Of a DNA stretch of 64,000 bases, positions 8,428-19,514 are shown one piece after another. Each line of letters begins with the position of its first letter. Within the stretch, counting starts at the first letter, position 1. The notes below the pieces were generated by a model. The model saw nothing but the letters and a program-made list of their open reading frames with translations. It was not told the DNA's origin and searched no databases. The position numbers and the translations under genes are program-made. The DNA is from Bacteroidota bacterium (lineage in GTDB: Bacteria; Bacteroidota; Ignavibacteria; Ignavibacteriales; Ignavibacteriaceae): NCBI GenBank assembly GCA_021815405.1, contig JAKAGV010000014.1, positions 62,001 through 126,000 on the forward strand, given 5' to 3'.

Positions 8428-10956
8428 TTATCTCAAGGTAATAATATCCTTCAATCTTATATCGCGTGAAGAATTGCCGATCATTATTTCATATTTACCC
8501 GGATCGACAGTCCATTTGTTGTTATCAGCATTGTAATAAGCGAAGGTATCTTTTCTGATTGACATTTCAACTATTCGGCTTTCGCCTGGTTTCAATTGAA
8601 TTCTTGTAAATGATTTCAATTCTATAGGAGCTCTTTCAACTTTGGAATCAATGGCGCCTACATATAACTGCGCAACCTCCGCACCAGCAATTTTACCGGT
8701 GTTCTTTATGTTGAAGGAAACTTTGTAAATAGTTTCACCATTAAGATTAGATTCATTTACTTTCAAGTTATCAAACTCGAAAGTAGTGTATGATAAACCA
8801 AAGCCGAATGGATACTGCGGCTCAATATTGTTTTTGTCGAACCATCTGTAGCCGACAAAAATTCCATCGGAATAATCCGAAACGCTGTCTTGAACTTTAT
8901 ATGTTTTATAGGCAGAGCAATCCTGCCAGCGCTTAGGAAAAGTAATTGGAAGCTTACCGGAAGGATTGAAGTTTCCCAGAAGTACATCGGCAGCGGCATT
9001 GCCAATCTCTTCGCCTGCAAACCAGGTTTCCATAATTCCTTTTACTTTGCTTTGCCATTTTTCCATTAACACAGGAGAGCCGGTAGTTAGAACAACAATA
9101 ACATTTTTATTTACCTTTGCTACTTCGTTTATCAATTCGTCCTGATTATCCGGCAGGATTAAATTCTCTCTGTCTTTCCCTTCTGTTTCAAATTCAGCAG
9201 AAGTTCCGGCAAATATTACTGCGACATCAGAATTTGCCGCTGCCTGAACTGCGTTTTTCATTAAGTCTTCGCCGGTTTTATTCCATGAGAAAATGCAAGT
9301 TGCATCGCCAACATTATCGTAGTATTCAATTTTGATTTTATATTTTTTGTCAGCTTGCAGATTCATCTTATAAGGATGACCTTCTGCCGAATGGTTTGTC
9401 CAATCATTTACAACTTCATCGTTATCGATAAATAATCTGCAGCCGTCATCGCTGACAATATTTAAAACGTAGTCGCCTGATTGCGGTACCTTAATGTAAC
9501 CTGTCCATCTAACTGAAAAATGATCTTCCGGGAAACCTTTTTTAGGCGACCCGGTTCCCCACATAAAATTAATTTGTTTATCGGTTCTTGTAAAAGATGG
9601 TTTGCCTTTAAGATTTTCATCCGGGAAATATTCACCAAGCAGACCATTAGCCTTACCATCCGGTGTAAAAAGATATTTTGACTCTACCGGCATTGCATCA
9701 CCTTCGAACACAACGCCAGGCGCATAATTTATTTTTACACTGCTGCCAAGCTTATCTTTCAATGCTGTCAGCGGATCAACAGAAAAAATCGGGGTAACAT
9801 TCGCGCTGCCTCCGCCGCCGGTCCTTGCAAAAGCTGCGTTGGGACCAATTACTGCGATGGATTTAATCTTACTTTTGTTAAGTGGAAGAATCCCATCTTC
9901 ATTTTTCAAAAGCACAATTCCTTCGCGCGCAACTTTTAAAGCTACTTCCTGATTTTGTTTCGAGTTTAACAACTGAGGTTCTGCTTTCCTGGGATGATCA
10001 TACAATCCGAGTTTAAAGATTACATATAAAATTCTTTTAACTTTATCGTTGATTGTCTGCTCACTTACTTCTCCGCTTTTTACAGCGTTATACAAAGTTG
10101 AATCATTTAAGTATTCACCAGTTGGCATCTCAAGATCAAGTGCGCTTTTGGCTGTCGGAATTGAGCTGTGCACTGCACCCCAGTCGGACATAGCCAATCC
10201 TTTGAATCCCCATTCGTCTTTTAATTTTTTCTTAAGAAGATAATTGTTCTCTGCGCAGAATGTTCCGTTAAGCCTGTTGTAAGCAGCCATTATGCATAAA
10301 ACATGACCTTCAGTTACTGCCGCCTTAAATGCCTGAAGATAAATTTCGTTCAAGGCGCGGCGGCTGACTTCTGCGTTAACAAACATCCTTTCATATTCCT
10401 GGTTATTAGCTGCAAAGTGTTTTACGGTTGCGGCAACATCTTCCTTTTGAACTCCCTTTATATAATTTACCGCCAAACGGGATTCAAGATAAGGGTCTTC
10501 GCCGAAGCATTCAAAATTTCTTCCGCCCATTGGAAGCCGGGCAATATTTACCTCCGGACCTAAAATAACATCGCGTCCTTTTGCTCTAACTTCTCTGCCG
10601 ATTGCGGAACCAAGCTGGTTGACTGCGGCAGTATCCCAGGTTGCTGCGGCACCGATCCCTCCGGCAAATGCCGAGGATTTATGCCAGCGAACTCCCAGCG
10701 GTCCGTCCGTCATTTTCAATTCAGGTATTCCGAGACGTTTTATCGGCTTGGTTGCAAAGCCAGTTCCGCCGAGAAGATCAATCTTTTCTTTTAAAGTAAT
10801 TCTGCTTATTAGATCCTGAATTCTATCTCCAATTGGCAAAGAAGTATTTTTATAAGCCGGCATTTGATTCTTCTGAATTTTACCTGCACCTGCAAATAAA
10901 AGTACAAAGAGGAAGGAAAACAGGATGGATGCAAAAGTTGTAATCCCTGGTTTCAT
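8428..10956 (-). CDS. Exported GH3 beta-glucosidase with inserted PA14 domain
   Basis: An 842-residue protein with signal peptide (about 1-24). The GH3 N-terminal barrel contains KHFAANN (180-185) and the catalytic nucleophile Asp258 in AMSDWG. The GH3 C-terminal alpha/beta domain (about 340-760) is split by a PA14 domain (about 437-560; LLGEYF, GYIKVPQSGDYVLNI, DDGCRLFID), and EGKDRENLILP lies in the region carrying the acid/base. A fibronectin III-like domain ends the protein. PA14-inserted GH3 enzymes are typically exo-acting on short beta-glucans or glucosides. A good AAAGGAC ribosome-binding site precedes ATG 10956. It lies 129 bp downstream of the GH94 gene on the same strand and may be part of that transcription unit, ending at the terminator at 8361-8408. 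Confidence 0.92.
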   Translation of the reverse strand: MKPGITTFASILFSFLFVLLFAGAGKIQKNQMPAYKNTSLPIGDRIQDLISRITLKEKIDLLGGTGFATKPIKRLGIPELKMTDGPLGVRWHKSSAFAGGIGAAATWDTAAVNQLGSAIGREVRAKGRDVILGPEVNIARLPMGGRNFECFGEDPYLESRLAVNYIKGVQKEDVAATVKHFAANNQEYERMFVNAEVSRRALNEIYLQAFKAAVTEGHVLCIMAAYNRLNGTFCAENNYLLKKKLKDEWGFKGLAMSDWGAVHSSIPTAKSALDLEMPTGEYLNDSTLYNAVKSGEVSEQTINDKVKRILYVIFKLGLYDHPRKAEPQLLNSKQNQEVALKVAREGIVLLKNEDGILPLNKSKIKSIAVIGPNAAFARTGGGGSANVTPIFSVDPLTALKDKLGSSVKINYAPGVVFEGDAMPVESKYLFTPDGKANGLLGEYFPDENLKGKPSFTRTDKQINFMWGTGSPKKGFPEDHFSVRWTGYIKVPQSGDYVLNIVSDDGCRLFIDNDEVVNDWTNHSAEGHPYKMNLQADKKYKIKIEYYDNVGDATCIFSWNKTGEDLMKNAVQAAANSDVAVIFAGTSAEFETEGKDRENLILPDNQDELINEVAKVNKNVIVVLTTGSPVLMEKWQSKVKGIMETWFAGEEIGNAAADVLLGNFNPSGKLPITFPKRWQDCSAYKTYKVQDSVSDYSDGIFVGYRWFDKNNIEPQYPFGFGLSYTTFEFDNLKVNESNLNGETIYKVSFNIKNTGKIAGAEVAQLYVGAIDSKVERAPIELKSFTRIQLKPGESRIVEMSIRKDTFAYYNADNNKWTVDPGKYEIMIGNSSRDIRLKDIITLR

Positions 10957-11085
10957 AGTTTAAGTCCTTTATTATTTTAGAAAAATTTTATGTAGAAGAT
11001 AAATTTCGGTTATAATTCTTTATAAAAATAATTTTCTTTAGAATAATCTAGTAATTCCGGTTGATCTCTTCAGATGAAAATTAAA

Positions 11086-13521
11086 TTATTCCAACACTGC
11101 TTCAACAATATTGGTTGAGCCTTCAGGACAAAGCGGAATAACATTTCCTAATACTTCCTTACCGTTGACGACAAGTTTCTTTATCCCTTTCGAAATATGA
11201 TGTGGATTTGATACTCTTATTATATATAATGCCTTTCTGAACTTCCTGTTTACTTCAAAACCGTTCCATAATTTTGGAATACAAGGATCAACTTTAAGTC
11301 CGTGATACTGCGGCTGAATGCCGAGAATAAATTGAGTAACGCAAACATACGTCCATGCTGCGGTACCGGTTAGCCATGAATTTTTTGCTTCACCGGGCTT
11401 GAATGCATCTTTACCGGCGATCATTTGTGAATATACATAAGCTTCGGTTTTATGTAAGTCGCTTATTTCTTCAAGATATGATGGAGTAATTTTTTTGTAA
11501 TAGTCGAATGCTCTGTCACCGTTTCCAACCAAAGTTTCTCCGATAATTATCCAAGGATTGTTATGGCAGAAAATTCCTGCGTTCTCTTTATAACCTGCCG
11601 GATAGGTAGAAATCTCCCCCATGTTAATGTAATATTTTGTAAATGCAGGATTGTTAAGTACAATTCCATATTCACAATCAAGATATTTTTTTACTGATTC
11701 GAGCGCTTGTTTTGCCTTGCCGTCTTCAAGACCAATACCCGCCATAATGCAGAAGCCTTGTGATTCAATAAAAATTTTCCCTTCCTTATTTTCTTTGCTT
11801 CCGATTTTTTCTCCGAAATAATCATATGCGCGAAGGAACCATTCGCCATCCCAGCCATGTGTATTTATTGCTTTAATCATATTATCGATATGGCGTTGAT
11901 ATTCAGCGGCTTCATCATCCTTTCCTAACTGTTTGCACAACTCAACAAATTCTTTTCCGTAGGCTACGAACAGTCCGGCTATCATAACAGACTCTGCAAC
12001 ACCGCCCGTTTTATTTTCCGTAGTTTGAAAAGGCTCATCGGGATTTTTTGAAAAACAATTTAAATTAAGACAATCGTTCCAATCGGCTCTTCCGATTAAA
12101 GGCAGCTTGTGCGGTCCCAAATTGTTCACCACATGGAAGAATGAGCGCTTTAAATGTTCAAATAAAGATTTAGCTCTTGAAGCATCGTTATCAAACGGAA
12201 CAATCTCATCAAGAATAGACCAATTGCCCGTTTCTTTTATATACGAAACAGTGGAAATTATCAGCCACATCGGGTCATCATTAAAATTTCCGCCGACGGC
12301 ATTGTTTCCTTTTTTAGTAAGCGGCTGATACTGATGATAAGCTCCGCCGTCTTCAAACTGAGTTGCGGCAATGTCAAGTATTCGCTCCTTCGCTTTCTCA
12401 GGTATCTGGTGAACAAATCCTAACAAATCCTGGTTTGAATCACGGAAGCCTATACCGCGTCCGATTCCGGATTCAAAATAAGAAGCGCTTCGGGACATAT
12501 TGAATGCCACCATGCATTGATATTGATTCCAGATATTAACCATGCGGTCGAGCTTTTCATCATCACTTTTAACTTGATAGACTGAAAGTAAAAGCTCCCA
12601 GTAATTTTTAAGTTCATTAAAAGCTTTGGCAACTCTCTCCGGAGTTGAAAAGGCTTCAATCATCTTAAAAGTTTTTTCTTTATTGATGATGCCTTTCGAT
12701 TCCCATTTTTTCTCGTCTTCGTTTTCAACATAGCCGAGAACAAAAATTAATTCTTTCGATTCTCCCGGCTTCAACTTAATTTCAATATAATGAGAAGCTA
12801 TAGGTGACCAGCCGTGTGCCACTGAATTCCTCGGCTTTCCTTCATATACTGCATCCGGTTTATCGAAGCCGTTATACAAACCAAGAAAAGATTCGCGGTC
12901 GGTATCAAATCCGTTTATCTTAGCGTTGACAGAATAGAAAGCATAGTGATTCCTTCTTTCTTTATATTCTGTTTTATGATAAATAACGGAATCTTTTATT
13001 TCGACTTCACCTGTCGAAAAGTTTCGCTGGAAGTTAGTCTGGTCGTCCCAGGCATTCCAGACACAAAACTCAACGAACGAAAATAACTTTAATGACTTTT
13101 GCTTGCCTGCGTTATTTGTCAGTCTCACTTTTTGAATTTCACAGTTTTCATTTGTCGGAACAAAAAATAAAACTTCGGCTTCAATTGAATTTCTCCGGCT
13201 CTTAATTATTGTATAACCCATTCCGTGCCGGCATGAATAATTTTCAACTTCTGCTTTAACCGGCTTCCATCCCGGCGACCAGACATCACCATCATCATTT
13301 ATATAAAAATATTTTCCGCCGTCATCAATCGGAACATTGTTGTATCGGTATCTTGTAATTCTTCTTAAGAGAGCATCTTTATAAAAACTGTAGCCGCCTG
13401 AAGTATTTGAAATGATGCTAAAAAAGTCATTGCAGCCCAGATAATTAATCCAGGGGTAAGGAGTGCGGACGTTTGTAATTACATATTCTTTATTCTTATC
13501 ATCAAAAAATCCGTACTTCAT
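11086..13521 (-). CDS. GH94 cellobiose phosphorylase-type enzyme
   Basis: An 811-residue cytoplasmic protein with no signal peptide. It shows the GH94 layout: N-terminal beta-sandwich ([19 protein letters not shown]), helical linker, (alpha/alpha)6 barrel ([30 protein letters not shown]) and the motif RADWNDCLN, in which Asp483 is the expected general acid. Length and motifs agree with cellobiose phosphorylase, which converts cellobiose and phosphate to glucose-1-phosphate and glucose; cellodextrin or other beta-glucobiose specificity is not excluded. A strong AAGGAGGT site precedes ATG 13521, 18 bp after the ROK kinase gene. In this operon the kinase can phosphorylate the free glucose it releases. 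Confidence 0.92.
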   Translation of the reverse strand: MKYGFFDDKNKEYVITNVRTPYPWINYLGCNDFFSIISNTSGGYSFYKDALLRRITRYRYNNVPIDDGGKYFYINDDGDVWSPGWKPVKAEVENYSCRHGMGYTIIKSRRNSIEAEVLFFVPTNENCEIQKVRLTNNAGKQKSLKLFSFVEFCVWNAWDDQTNFQRNFSTGEVEIKDSVIYHKTEYKERRNHYAFYSVNAKINGFDTDRESFLGLYNGFDKPDAVYEGKPRNSVAHGWSPIASHYIEIKLKPGESKELIFVLGYVENEDEKKWESKGIINKEKTFKMIEAFSTPERVAKAFNELKNYWELLLSVYQVKSDDEKLDRMVNIWNQYQCMVAFNMSRSASYFESGIGRGIGFRDSNQDLLGFVHQIPEKAKERILDIAATQFEDGGAYHQYQPLTKKGNNAVGGNFNDDPMWLIISTVSYIKETGNWSILDEIVPFDNDASRAKSLFEHLKRSFFHVVNNLGPHKLPLIGRADWNDCLNLNCFSKNPDEPFQTTENKTGGVAESVMIAGLFVAYGKEFVELCKQLGKDDEAAEYQRHIDNMIKAINTHGWDGEWFLRAYDYFGEKIGSKENKEGKIFIESQGFCIMAGIGLEDGKAKQALESVKKYLDCEYGIVLNNPAFTKYYINMGEISTYPAGYKENAGIFCHNNPWIIIGETLVGNGDRAFDYYKKITPSYLEEISDLHKTEAYVYSQMIAGKDAFKPGEAKNSWLTGTAAWTYVCVTQFILGIQPQYHGLKVDPCIPKLWNGFEVNRKFRKALYIIRVSNPHHISKGIKKLVVNGKEVLGNVIPLCPEGSTNIVEAVLE

Positions 13522-13539
13522 AATGACCTCCTTTTTTAG

Positions 13540-14502
13540 CTATATCATTTTAAGCTCATTCCAAATTAAAGCTGCTGCACCAAGTACTGCGGCGTTACCT
13601 CCCGGTAATGCAGATGGAAGCAGTTTTACTTTATCCCTAAAAATATTAAGCATAAATTCTTCCATATATTTTTTCGTAGGATTAAAAATCAGATCACCTG
13701 CAAGAGCGAGTCCGCCGAATAAAATTATTGCTTCAGGACTTGTATGAGCAACGGCATCAGCTAATTTTATTCCGAGAACCTTTCCGGTGGTATCAAAAGC
13801 TTCCAAAGCAATTTTATCTCCACGTAGCGCTGCATCATAAATCATTTTAGAAGTTAATTCATCGAAATTAAATTTTCGAAATTCACTTTCTTCATTGGTT
13901 TTTGAAAGAATCTCGAACACCGTGCGTTTAATTCCGCTTGCAGAAACGTAAGCTTCAAGGCAGCCTTTCCTGCCGCAGCCGCAAACTCTTCCTTCGGGAT
14001 CGTAAATTGTATGACCTATTTCTCCCGCGAATCCGTCTGCACCGTAAACGAGTTGTCCGTTTACAACAATGCCGCTACCCAATCCGGTACCGAGAGTGAT
14101 AACAATAAAATCTTTCATCCCCTTTGCAGCACCAAACTGCATTTCACCGATAGCTGCCGCATTTGCATCATTTGTTATCGCAGAAGGAAGGTCATAATAT
14201 TTCTTTACGATTTCCAAAACATTTACAATTCCCCATTTTAAATTTGGCGGAAGCTCAACAGTTCCTTTAAAGTAATTTGCATTTGGTGCACCGATACCGA
14301 TGCCAACTAGTTTATGTGTTTCGTGTACCGTGGAATAAAGTTCGTCAACTTTAAGATGAAGCCGCTTTAAAAGCACATCTGCAGGTTCATTAGAATTTGT
14401 AGGAATAGAAGATTCTGCAACACACTTTCCCTTTTCATCAACAAAGCCAAAGACAGTGTTGGTACCTCCAATATCAATTCCAAGTACGATGTCGGTTTTC
14501 AT
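13540..14502 (-). CDS. ROK-family sugar kinase (probable glucokinase)
   Basis: A 320-residue protein starting with the phosphate-binding motif GIDIGGTNT, with LGTGLGSG in the middle and the zinc-binding [12 protein letters not shown] motif typical of ROK kinases; E-x-GH appears as AGEIGH. There is no N-terminal helix-turn-helix, so it is a kinase rather than a ROK repressor. Its ATG overlaps the stop of the transporter gene (ATGA, 14499-14502), and the GH94 gene follows 18 bp later. This context makes glucose the likeliest substrate; mannose or another hexose is possible. Confidence 0.88.
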   Translation of the reverse strand: MKTDIVLGIDIGGTNTVFGFVDEKGKCVAESSIPTNSNEPADVLLKRLHLKVDELYSTVHETHKLVGIGIGAPNANYFKGTVELPPNLKWGIVNVLEIVKKYYDLPSAITNDANAAAIGEMQFGAAKGMKDFIVITLGTGLGSGIVVNGQLVYGADGFAGEIGHTIYDPEGRVCGCGRKGCLEAYVSASGIKRTVFEILSKTNEESEFRKFNFDELTSKMIYDAALRGDKIALEAFDTTGKVLGIKLADAVAHTSPEAIILFGGLALAGDLIFNPTKKYMEEFMLNIFRDKVKLLPSALPGGNAAVLGAAALIWNELKMI

Positions 14503-15833
14503 GCTTCTGCTGCCGCTAACTTTACGAATGACGGAACATGACCTTTTATTCCGTAATATGCAATAAACATATAGCAGATTACTGGAAGAATAAATGCATG
14601 ATGAACTCCGATATTATCCGCAATTACACCTTGTATTACCGGGATAATAGCACCGCCGACGATAGCCATACAAAGAATACCGGAACCCTGACCCGTATGT
14701 TTTCCAAGTCCATCTATTGCAAGTGTAAATATTGTAGGAAACATTATGGAGTTAAACAAACCAACAAGAAGAATCGACCACATAGCAAAATAACCATAGG
14801 TTGACATTGATATAATAACTAGTAATGCAGCGACAAATGCATTGAACGCTAAAACCATCGCTGGCTTAATTACTCTTTGAAGCCCGGATCCGATGAATCG
14901 CCCTACCATTGCACCGCCCCAGTAAAACGCAACAAAATTTCCTGCTTGTGCAGCAGGCATTGATAGAATATCTTTGCTGCCAAAATAATTAACAAGAAAG
15001 CTGCCGATGGAAACCTCTGCACCAACATAAACAAAAATTCCAATTGCGCCTAAATAAAGATGTTTATATCCCCAGGCACTTTTATGAATGTCATCATAGC
15101 TTTTACCGTTGCCTCCGCTTGCTGCTACTGAACCGGCTTCTATTTCAGGAAGTTTTACCATTGCAAAAATCCCTGCGATAATTAACAATGCTGCCGCAAG
15201 ACCTAAATATGGTGCTTGAACAGAGCTGGCTTCAGCAAGTTTGTATGCAGTAAGCTGGGATGGTGATAATTTCTGAAGTTCTTCAGCAGTTTTTACAGCT
15301 ACCGACAAAATTATAAGTGAACCAAAAAGTGGAGCGATTGTAGTTCCGAGTGAATTGAATGCCTGCGTTAAATTCAATCTGCTCGACGCAGTTTCCGGTT
15401 TGCCAAGAATTGCTACGTAAGGATTTGCCGCTACTTGAAGCAAAGTAATTCCGGAAGCCAGGATGAACAATGCAATAAGAAAAAGCGGATATGATCTTAA
15501 TCCTGCGGCAGGATAAAAAACAAGACAGCCTATACCGGCAGTTGTTAAGCCGATGATAATACCTCTTTTATATCCAATCTTTTCTACAATCATCCCGGAC
15601 GGAAGCGATACAATGAAGTATGCAGTAAAAAAGCAGAACTGAATAAGCATTGCTTCTGCGTAGTTTAATGAAAAAACCATTTTAAGGTGAGGAATCAATA
15701 TATCATTTAAGCAAGTAATGAAGCCCCACATAAAAAAGAGAGATGTAAGTGTTGTAAGTGCCGTTGTATAATTTATGTTTGAATTGTTAACCTTTTGGTT
15801 TACATTGTAAGTGGTAGTAGTTTGAACTGCCAT
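14499..15833 (-). CDS. MFS sugar transporter, FucP/GluP-like
   Basis: A 444-residue 12-helix major facilitator protein. The opening helix ([22 protein letters not shown]) with FFMWGF and N/D residues, and [15 protein letters not shown] in the first loop, match the fucose/glucose-galactose permease subfamily of proton symporters. AAGGAG precedes ATG 15833. As first gene of the three-gene operon with ROK kinase and GH94 phosphorylase, it probably imports glucose or a glucodisaccharide across the inner membrane; the exact sugar is not readable. Confidence 0.88.
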   Translation of the reverse strand: MAVQTTTTYNVNQKVNNSNINYTTALTTLTSLFFMWGFITCLNDILIPHLKMVFSLNYAEAMLIQFCFFTAYFIVSLPSGMIVEKIGYKRGIIIGLTTAGIGCLVFYPAAGLRSYPLFLIALFILASGITLLQVAANPYVAILGKPETASSRLNLTQAFNSLGTTIAPLFGSLIILSVAVKTAEELQKLSPSQLTAYKLAEASSVQAPYLGLAAALLIIAGIFAMVKLPEIEAGSVAASGGNGKSYDDIHKSAWGYKHLYLGAIGIFVYVGAEVSIGSFLVNYFGSKDILSMPAAQAGNFVAFYWGGAMVGRFIGSGLQRVIKPAMVLAFNAFVAALLVIISMSTYGYFAMWSILLVGLFNSIMFPTIFTLAIDGLGKHTGQGSGILCMAIVGGAIIPVIQGVIADNIGVHHAFILPVICYMFIAYYGIKGHVPSFVKLAAAEA

Positions 15834-16230
15834 TATTAAACTCCTTAGTGAAAAAAGAAATACTGATTTTCAGGTCAAATCTTGTGCCCTTATTCCTCTT
15901 TTGTAAAATAGAATTAAGTAAATGGATTTAGCTTTTTAATGCTGAATTTAAAGTAATATAAGCATTGCTTCTATTGTCTTATCGAAATATTTATTTATTA
16001 TTTTGATAAACTTGTTTATTAAAATGATAATAAATCAATTGAACGAGAAAATCATTTATAAATTTGTTTGAATAGATTATGATTATGATATTTCTTGCAT
16101 GCTCACCGCTTCCTTCAACTTAGGCACTTAATTTGAAATATTACTTTCCGTAACTGTGTCAAATTTGTATTTTGAAATCCGGCTATGGTCCTTTTTCGTT
16201 TTAAGAATTAAATAATAGGGAACGGTTATC
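15834..16230. other. Divergent promoter region
   Basis: A 397-bp AT-rich region between the divergently transcribed transporter operon and the GH9 gene. It must hold both promoters. One imperfect palindrome is listed separately; otherwise no gene is seen. Confidence 0.6.
15994..16034. promoter_or_regulatory. Imperfect palindrome, possible operator
   Basis: Left arm TTTATTATTTTGATAAAC and right arm beginning GTTTATTAAAATGATAATAAA form an imperfect dyad about 160 bp upstream of the MFS gene and 200 bp upstream of the GH9 gene. It could bind a dimeric regulator of either operon; its AT richness means it could also be chance. Confidence 0.3.
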
Positions 16231-18240
16231 ATGAAAAAAATTACTTTTCTTCTTTCTGCTATATTCTTGTCTGCAAGCTTTGGGCAGAGCATAATGGTAA
16301 ATCAAGTTGGGTATCTGCCAGATCAGACAAAGATTGTATATTTTACGCAAGTTGCCGATAGCTTCTTTGTTGTTGAGAAAGATAATAACGAGATAGTTTT
16401 TAGCGGGAAACCTGTGCTGCATATTTCAAACGATCCTGCAACCGGGATGAATATTTACACGGGAGATTTTTCTTCTTTTAGTAAAGATGGAACCTACCAA
16501 ATTAGAACGAGCAATCAAGACACATCATTCAGCTTTTTAATTTCTCCGGCAGTATTTAATACAGTTTATGATAAATCCTTAAAAGGATTTTATTTTCAGA
16601 GATGCGGTACAGCTTTGTTGGCAGCTAATGCGGGAGATTATACAAGGACAGCATGTCATTTGAATGATGGAGTTTATCATTCAACCGCAGGAAAGACAGG
16701 TTCGATGAATGAAGTCGGCGGCTGGCACGATGCAGGCGATTACGGAAAGTATGTTGTCAATGCAGGAATCACTGTGGGGACATTGCTGATGGCGTACGAA
16801 CAATTCCCGGATAATTTCAAAAGTGATGATCTAAATATTCCTGAAAGTGGAAATTCTGTCCCGGATATTCTTGATGAAGTAAGATATGAATTGAACTGGT
16901 TGTTAAAAATGCAGGATACTTCGGATGGCGGAGTTTACTTTAAAGTAACGCCGCAAAACTTTGAAGGCTTTATTATGCCGAATACAGATAACTCCATTAG
17001 ATATATTTATCAAAAATCTTCAACTGCAACGGCAGACTTTGCTGCAATGATGGCTATGGCTGCGCGGATATATCTTCCATTTGATTCTACATTTGCCAAA
17101 TATTGTTTGGCTGCTGCTGAAAAAGCTTGGCGATATCTTGAGTCAAATCCATCAATCGTTCCTCCAGGGGGATTTCACAATCCGACAGGTACAAATACCG
17201 GAGAATACGGGGATGGTAATGATTCTGATGAACGGCTTTGGGCTTCAGTTGAGCTTTATAACACCACAGGAGATAACACTTATCAAAATTATTTTCTTAG
17301 TAATTATCAAAGCGTTGGATTAATTTATTATGCGATGGGCTGGGGAAGTGTAGGAGATCTGGCTCAATTGGAATATCTATTATCAAAGCAGTCCAACACA
17401 AACAATGCTGCGAAAGTAAATATTAAAAATTCATTGATAAATTATTGCGGCCAGCTTTATAACACTGCCAAAACTGATGGCTTTAATGTAACCCTTAAAA
17501 CAAGCGACTATTATTGGGGAAGCAATTCTGTGCCGCTTAATAATGCAATCCTTTTAATTATCGGTTACCAACTAACAGGCAACAAAAATTTTTACAACAC
17601 GGCGCTAGAACAGTTAAATTATATTCTCGGTACAAATGGTAATAACATATGTTACATAACCGGAGTCGGGAAACAGTATCCTATGCATATCCATCATCGC
17701 CCATCGGCGTCCGATGGAATTATTGATCCGGTTCCGGGATTGATGGCTGGCGGTCCCAATAAAAATATTAACCAAGATCCGGTTTTACAATCTCATTTTA
17801 CCGCCTCCACTCCGCCTGCTTTATGTTATATTGATGATCAAGGAAGTTATGCATCAAATGAAATTTGTATAAACTGGAACGCCCCGCTGGTTTTTGTTGT
17901 AGGCTTCTTCAGCGGCTTTAATAATCAGGACAATATAAAAAATGAGTCGGGCTTTGTTCCAAATGGAATAGATCTTCAACAGAATTTTCCAAATCCTTTC
18001 AATTCAACAACAGTAATAAACTTTACAGCAAAAACCTTTGAGAATGTGACTTTAGAAATTTATAATATAACAGGTAAGGAAGTTCTAAAAAAAATATTTA
18101 ATAATTCATCTGCGTGTAAAATCAGCTTTATATGGGACGGCAAGAATGACCGAGGCGAATTACTGAGTTCCGGTATCTATTTTTATAGGATTACTGGATC
18201 CGGTTTTATGCCGGTAAAAAAAATGGTTATGCTAAAATAA
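16231..18240 (+). CDS. Secreted GH9 endoglucanase with T9SS sorting domain
   Basis: A 669-residue protein with signal peptide (to about SFGQ), an N-terminal cellulase Ig-like domain (about 20-105; MVNQVGYLP), a GH9 (alpha/alpha)6 barrel and a C-terminal sorting domain. Catalytic aspartates are Asp167/Asp170 in GGWHDAGDYGKY; the conserved HHRPSASDG motif and the catalytic acid Glu544 (SNEICINWNAPLV) are present. The tail (about 585-669) has FPNPFNSTT and SGIYFYRI with a FlgD-like middle, so it is predicted T9SS cargo. Inverting endo-beta-1,4-glucanase activity is expected. The divergent operon carries the transporter, kinase and phosphorylase for cellobiose use, and a two-component system follows. 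Confidence 0.94.
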   Translation: MKKITFLLSAIFLSASFGQSIMVNQVGYLPDQTKIVYFTQVADSFFVVEKDNNEIVFSGKPVLHISNDPATGMNIYTGDFSSFSKDGTYQIRTSNQDTSFSFLISPAVFNTVYDKSLKGFYFQRCGTALLAANAGDYTRTACHLNDGVYHSTAGKTGSMNEVGGWHDAGDYGKYVVNAGITVGTLLMAYEQFPDNFKSDDLNIPESGNSVPDILDEVRYELNWLLKMQDTSDGGVYFKVTPQNFEGFIMPNTDNSIRYIYQKSSTATADFAAMMAMAARIYLPFDSTFAKYCLAAAEKAWRYLESNPSIVPPGGFHNPTGTNTGEYGDGNDSDERLWASVELYNTTGDNTYQNYFLSNYQSVGLIYYAMGWGSVGDLAQLEYLLSKQSNTNNAAKVNIKNSLINYCGQLYNTAKTDGFNVTLKTSDYYWGSNSVPLNNAILLIIGYQLTGNKNFYNTALEQLNYILGTNGNNICYITGVGKQYPMHIHHRPSASDGIIDPVPGLMAGGPNKNINQDPVLQSHFTASTPPALCYIDDQGSYASNEICINWNAPLVFVVGFFSGFNNQDNIKNESGFVPNGIDLQQNFPNPFNSTTVINFTAKTFENVTLEIYNITGKEVLKKIFNNSSACKISFIWDGKNDRGELLSSGIYFYRITGSGFMPVKKMVMLK

Positions 18241-18357
18241 AAATTAAATGGATTCATTTATAAGGTGAGTTTCGCTTTTTAATATTATATTAATAGCGTA
18301 AAATCCGGTGTAGTTCCGGAAATGATTTTTATTATATAGCCGGGAGGGGCGGTCAAA

Positions 18358-19512
18358 ATGAAAGAGCAGCAACTAAAGGAATATACAAGGCTTTTTTTTA
18401 GCTTCAACAATCCTATCTTCTATTCAATCTTTCTTGTTATTGTAGTTCTTGTACTGATTTACATTTTCTTTAAATACGTTGTCTTACCGCTTCAAAGAAG
18501 TCATGAGCTTGAAAAGAAGGAACTGGAACTAAAAAACAGCAAGCTTATGTCATTATTCGCAGAATTAGACCCAGATCCGGTGCTTAGAATAAATACTGTA
18601 GGGATAATTATATTCTGTAATGCTGCTGCTCAGAAATTGCTGACGTTAAATTTACCTGAAGGAAAACATATTTCCGAGATAATGCCGAAAATAAAATTTG
18701 ATGTTGCAAATTACATTCAAAAGGATAAGTCAAAGTCGTTTTCCACTAAGATCAACAATCATTATTATGCTGTTCTTTTCAGAGGTATATCGTCGCTGAA
18801 TATTGCACAAATTTATTTCCATGATTATACTGAGAAAAAAATCTATGAAAAAAGATTACTTCATTATAATCAGAAACTGAGAGAACTTTCAAACAGTCTG
18901 CAGGATAAACTCGAAGGCGAAAAAAGAAGGATAGCCGGTGGGCTGCATGACGGCATAGGACAAAACTTACTGCTGATGAAGTTAAAGCTTCAAAACCTTC
19001 AAGATAATTTGCCGCGGCAGGAAAAAGATGATGTGAAAAAAATCATTGATTCCCTGGAAAAAACTATTGCCGATTTAAAGAATATTATTCTCGATCTTAA
19101 ACCAAGAATACTTGAAGAGATGGGCTTAATACCGGCGCTTAGAACATTATGCCATAGAATTTCTGTGGAGACTTCTATTAACGGAACTGTTGATTTCAGC
19201 GGACTGGAAGAAAGATTAAACAGTAAAACGGAGGTTGCGATTTACAGAATTATTCAGGAAGCGCTAAATAATATTATCAAACATTCAGGTGCTAACGAAT
19301 TTAATATTCAACTGATAAATACCGATAATATCTTAAGATTAATGATATCAGACGATGGAAGAGGCTTTGCCGAAAAAGATAAAATTAATTCACGTGGAAT
19401 AGGATTAATGAATATGCGTGAACGAGTAGAAAACATGAAAGGCAGCTTTAAGATAGATTCTGATATAGGCAAAGGGACACTATTGGTTTTCGAAATTCCT
19501 AAGGAGATTTAA
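18358..19512 (+). CDS. NarL-type (HisKA_3) sensor histidine kinase
   Basis: A 384-residue inner-membrane kinase. One hydrophobic segment (about 21-43) is followed by a linker, a PAS-like domain (about 62-160) and the HisKA_3 dimerisation/phosphoacceptor region with His197 in GGLHDGIGQNL. The HATPase_c domain contains EALNNIIKHSGA, ISDDGRGF and a C-terminal G-box (SDIGKGTLLVFEIP). There is no large periplasmic sensor. The gene is preceded by GGGAGGGG and lies 117 bp after the GH9 gene; its response regulator starts 2 bp after its stop. The signal and targets are unknown. Confidence 0.92.
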   Translation: MKEQQLKEYTRLFFSFNNPIFYSIFLVIVVLVLIYIFFKYVVLPLQRSHELEKKELELKNSKLMSLFAELDPDPVLRINTVGIIIFCNAAAQKLLTLNLPEGKHISEIMPKIKFDVANYIQKDKSKSFSTKINNHYYAVLFRGISSLNIAQIYFHDYTEKKIYEKRLLHYNQKLRELSNSLQDKLEGEKRRIAGGLHDGIGQNLLLMKLKLQNLQDNLPRQEKDDVKKIIDSLEKTIADLKNIILDLKPRILEEMGLIPALRTLCHRISVETSINGTVDFSGLEERLNSKTEVAIYRIIQEALNNIIKHSGANEFNIQLINTDNILRLMISDDGRGFAEKDKINSRGIGLMNMRERVENMKGSFKIDSDIGKGTLLVFEIPKEI

Positions 19513-19514
19513 TT

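Noticed and set aside
18290-18357. Riboswitch-like leader before the histidine kinase (TCCGG...CCGGA hairpin, purine-rich end)
   Set aside because: Only one short hairpin is visible and it matches no riboswitch consensus I know; the purine run is simply the ribosome-binding site.
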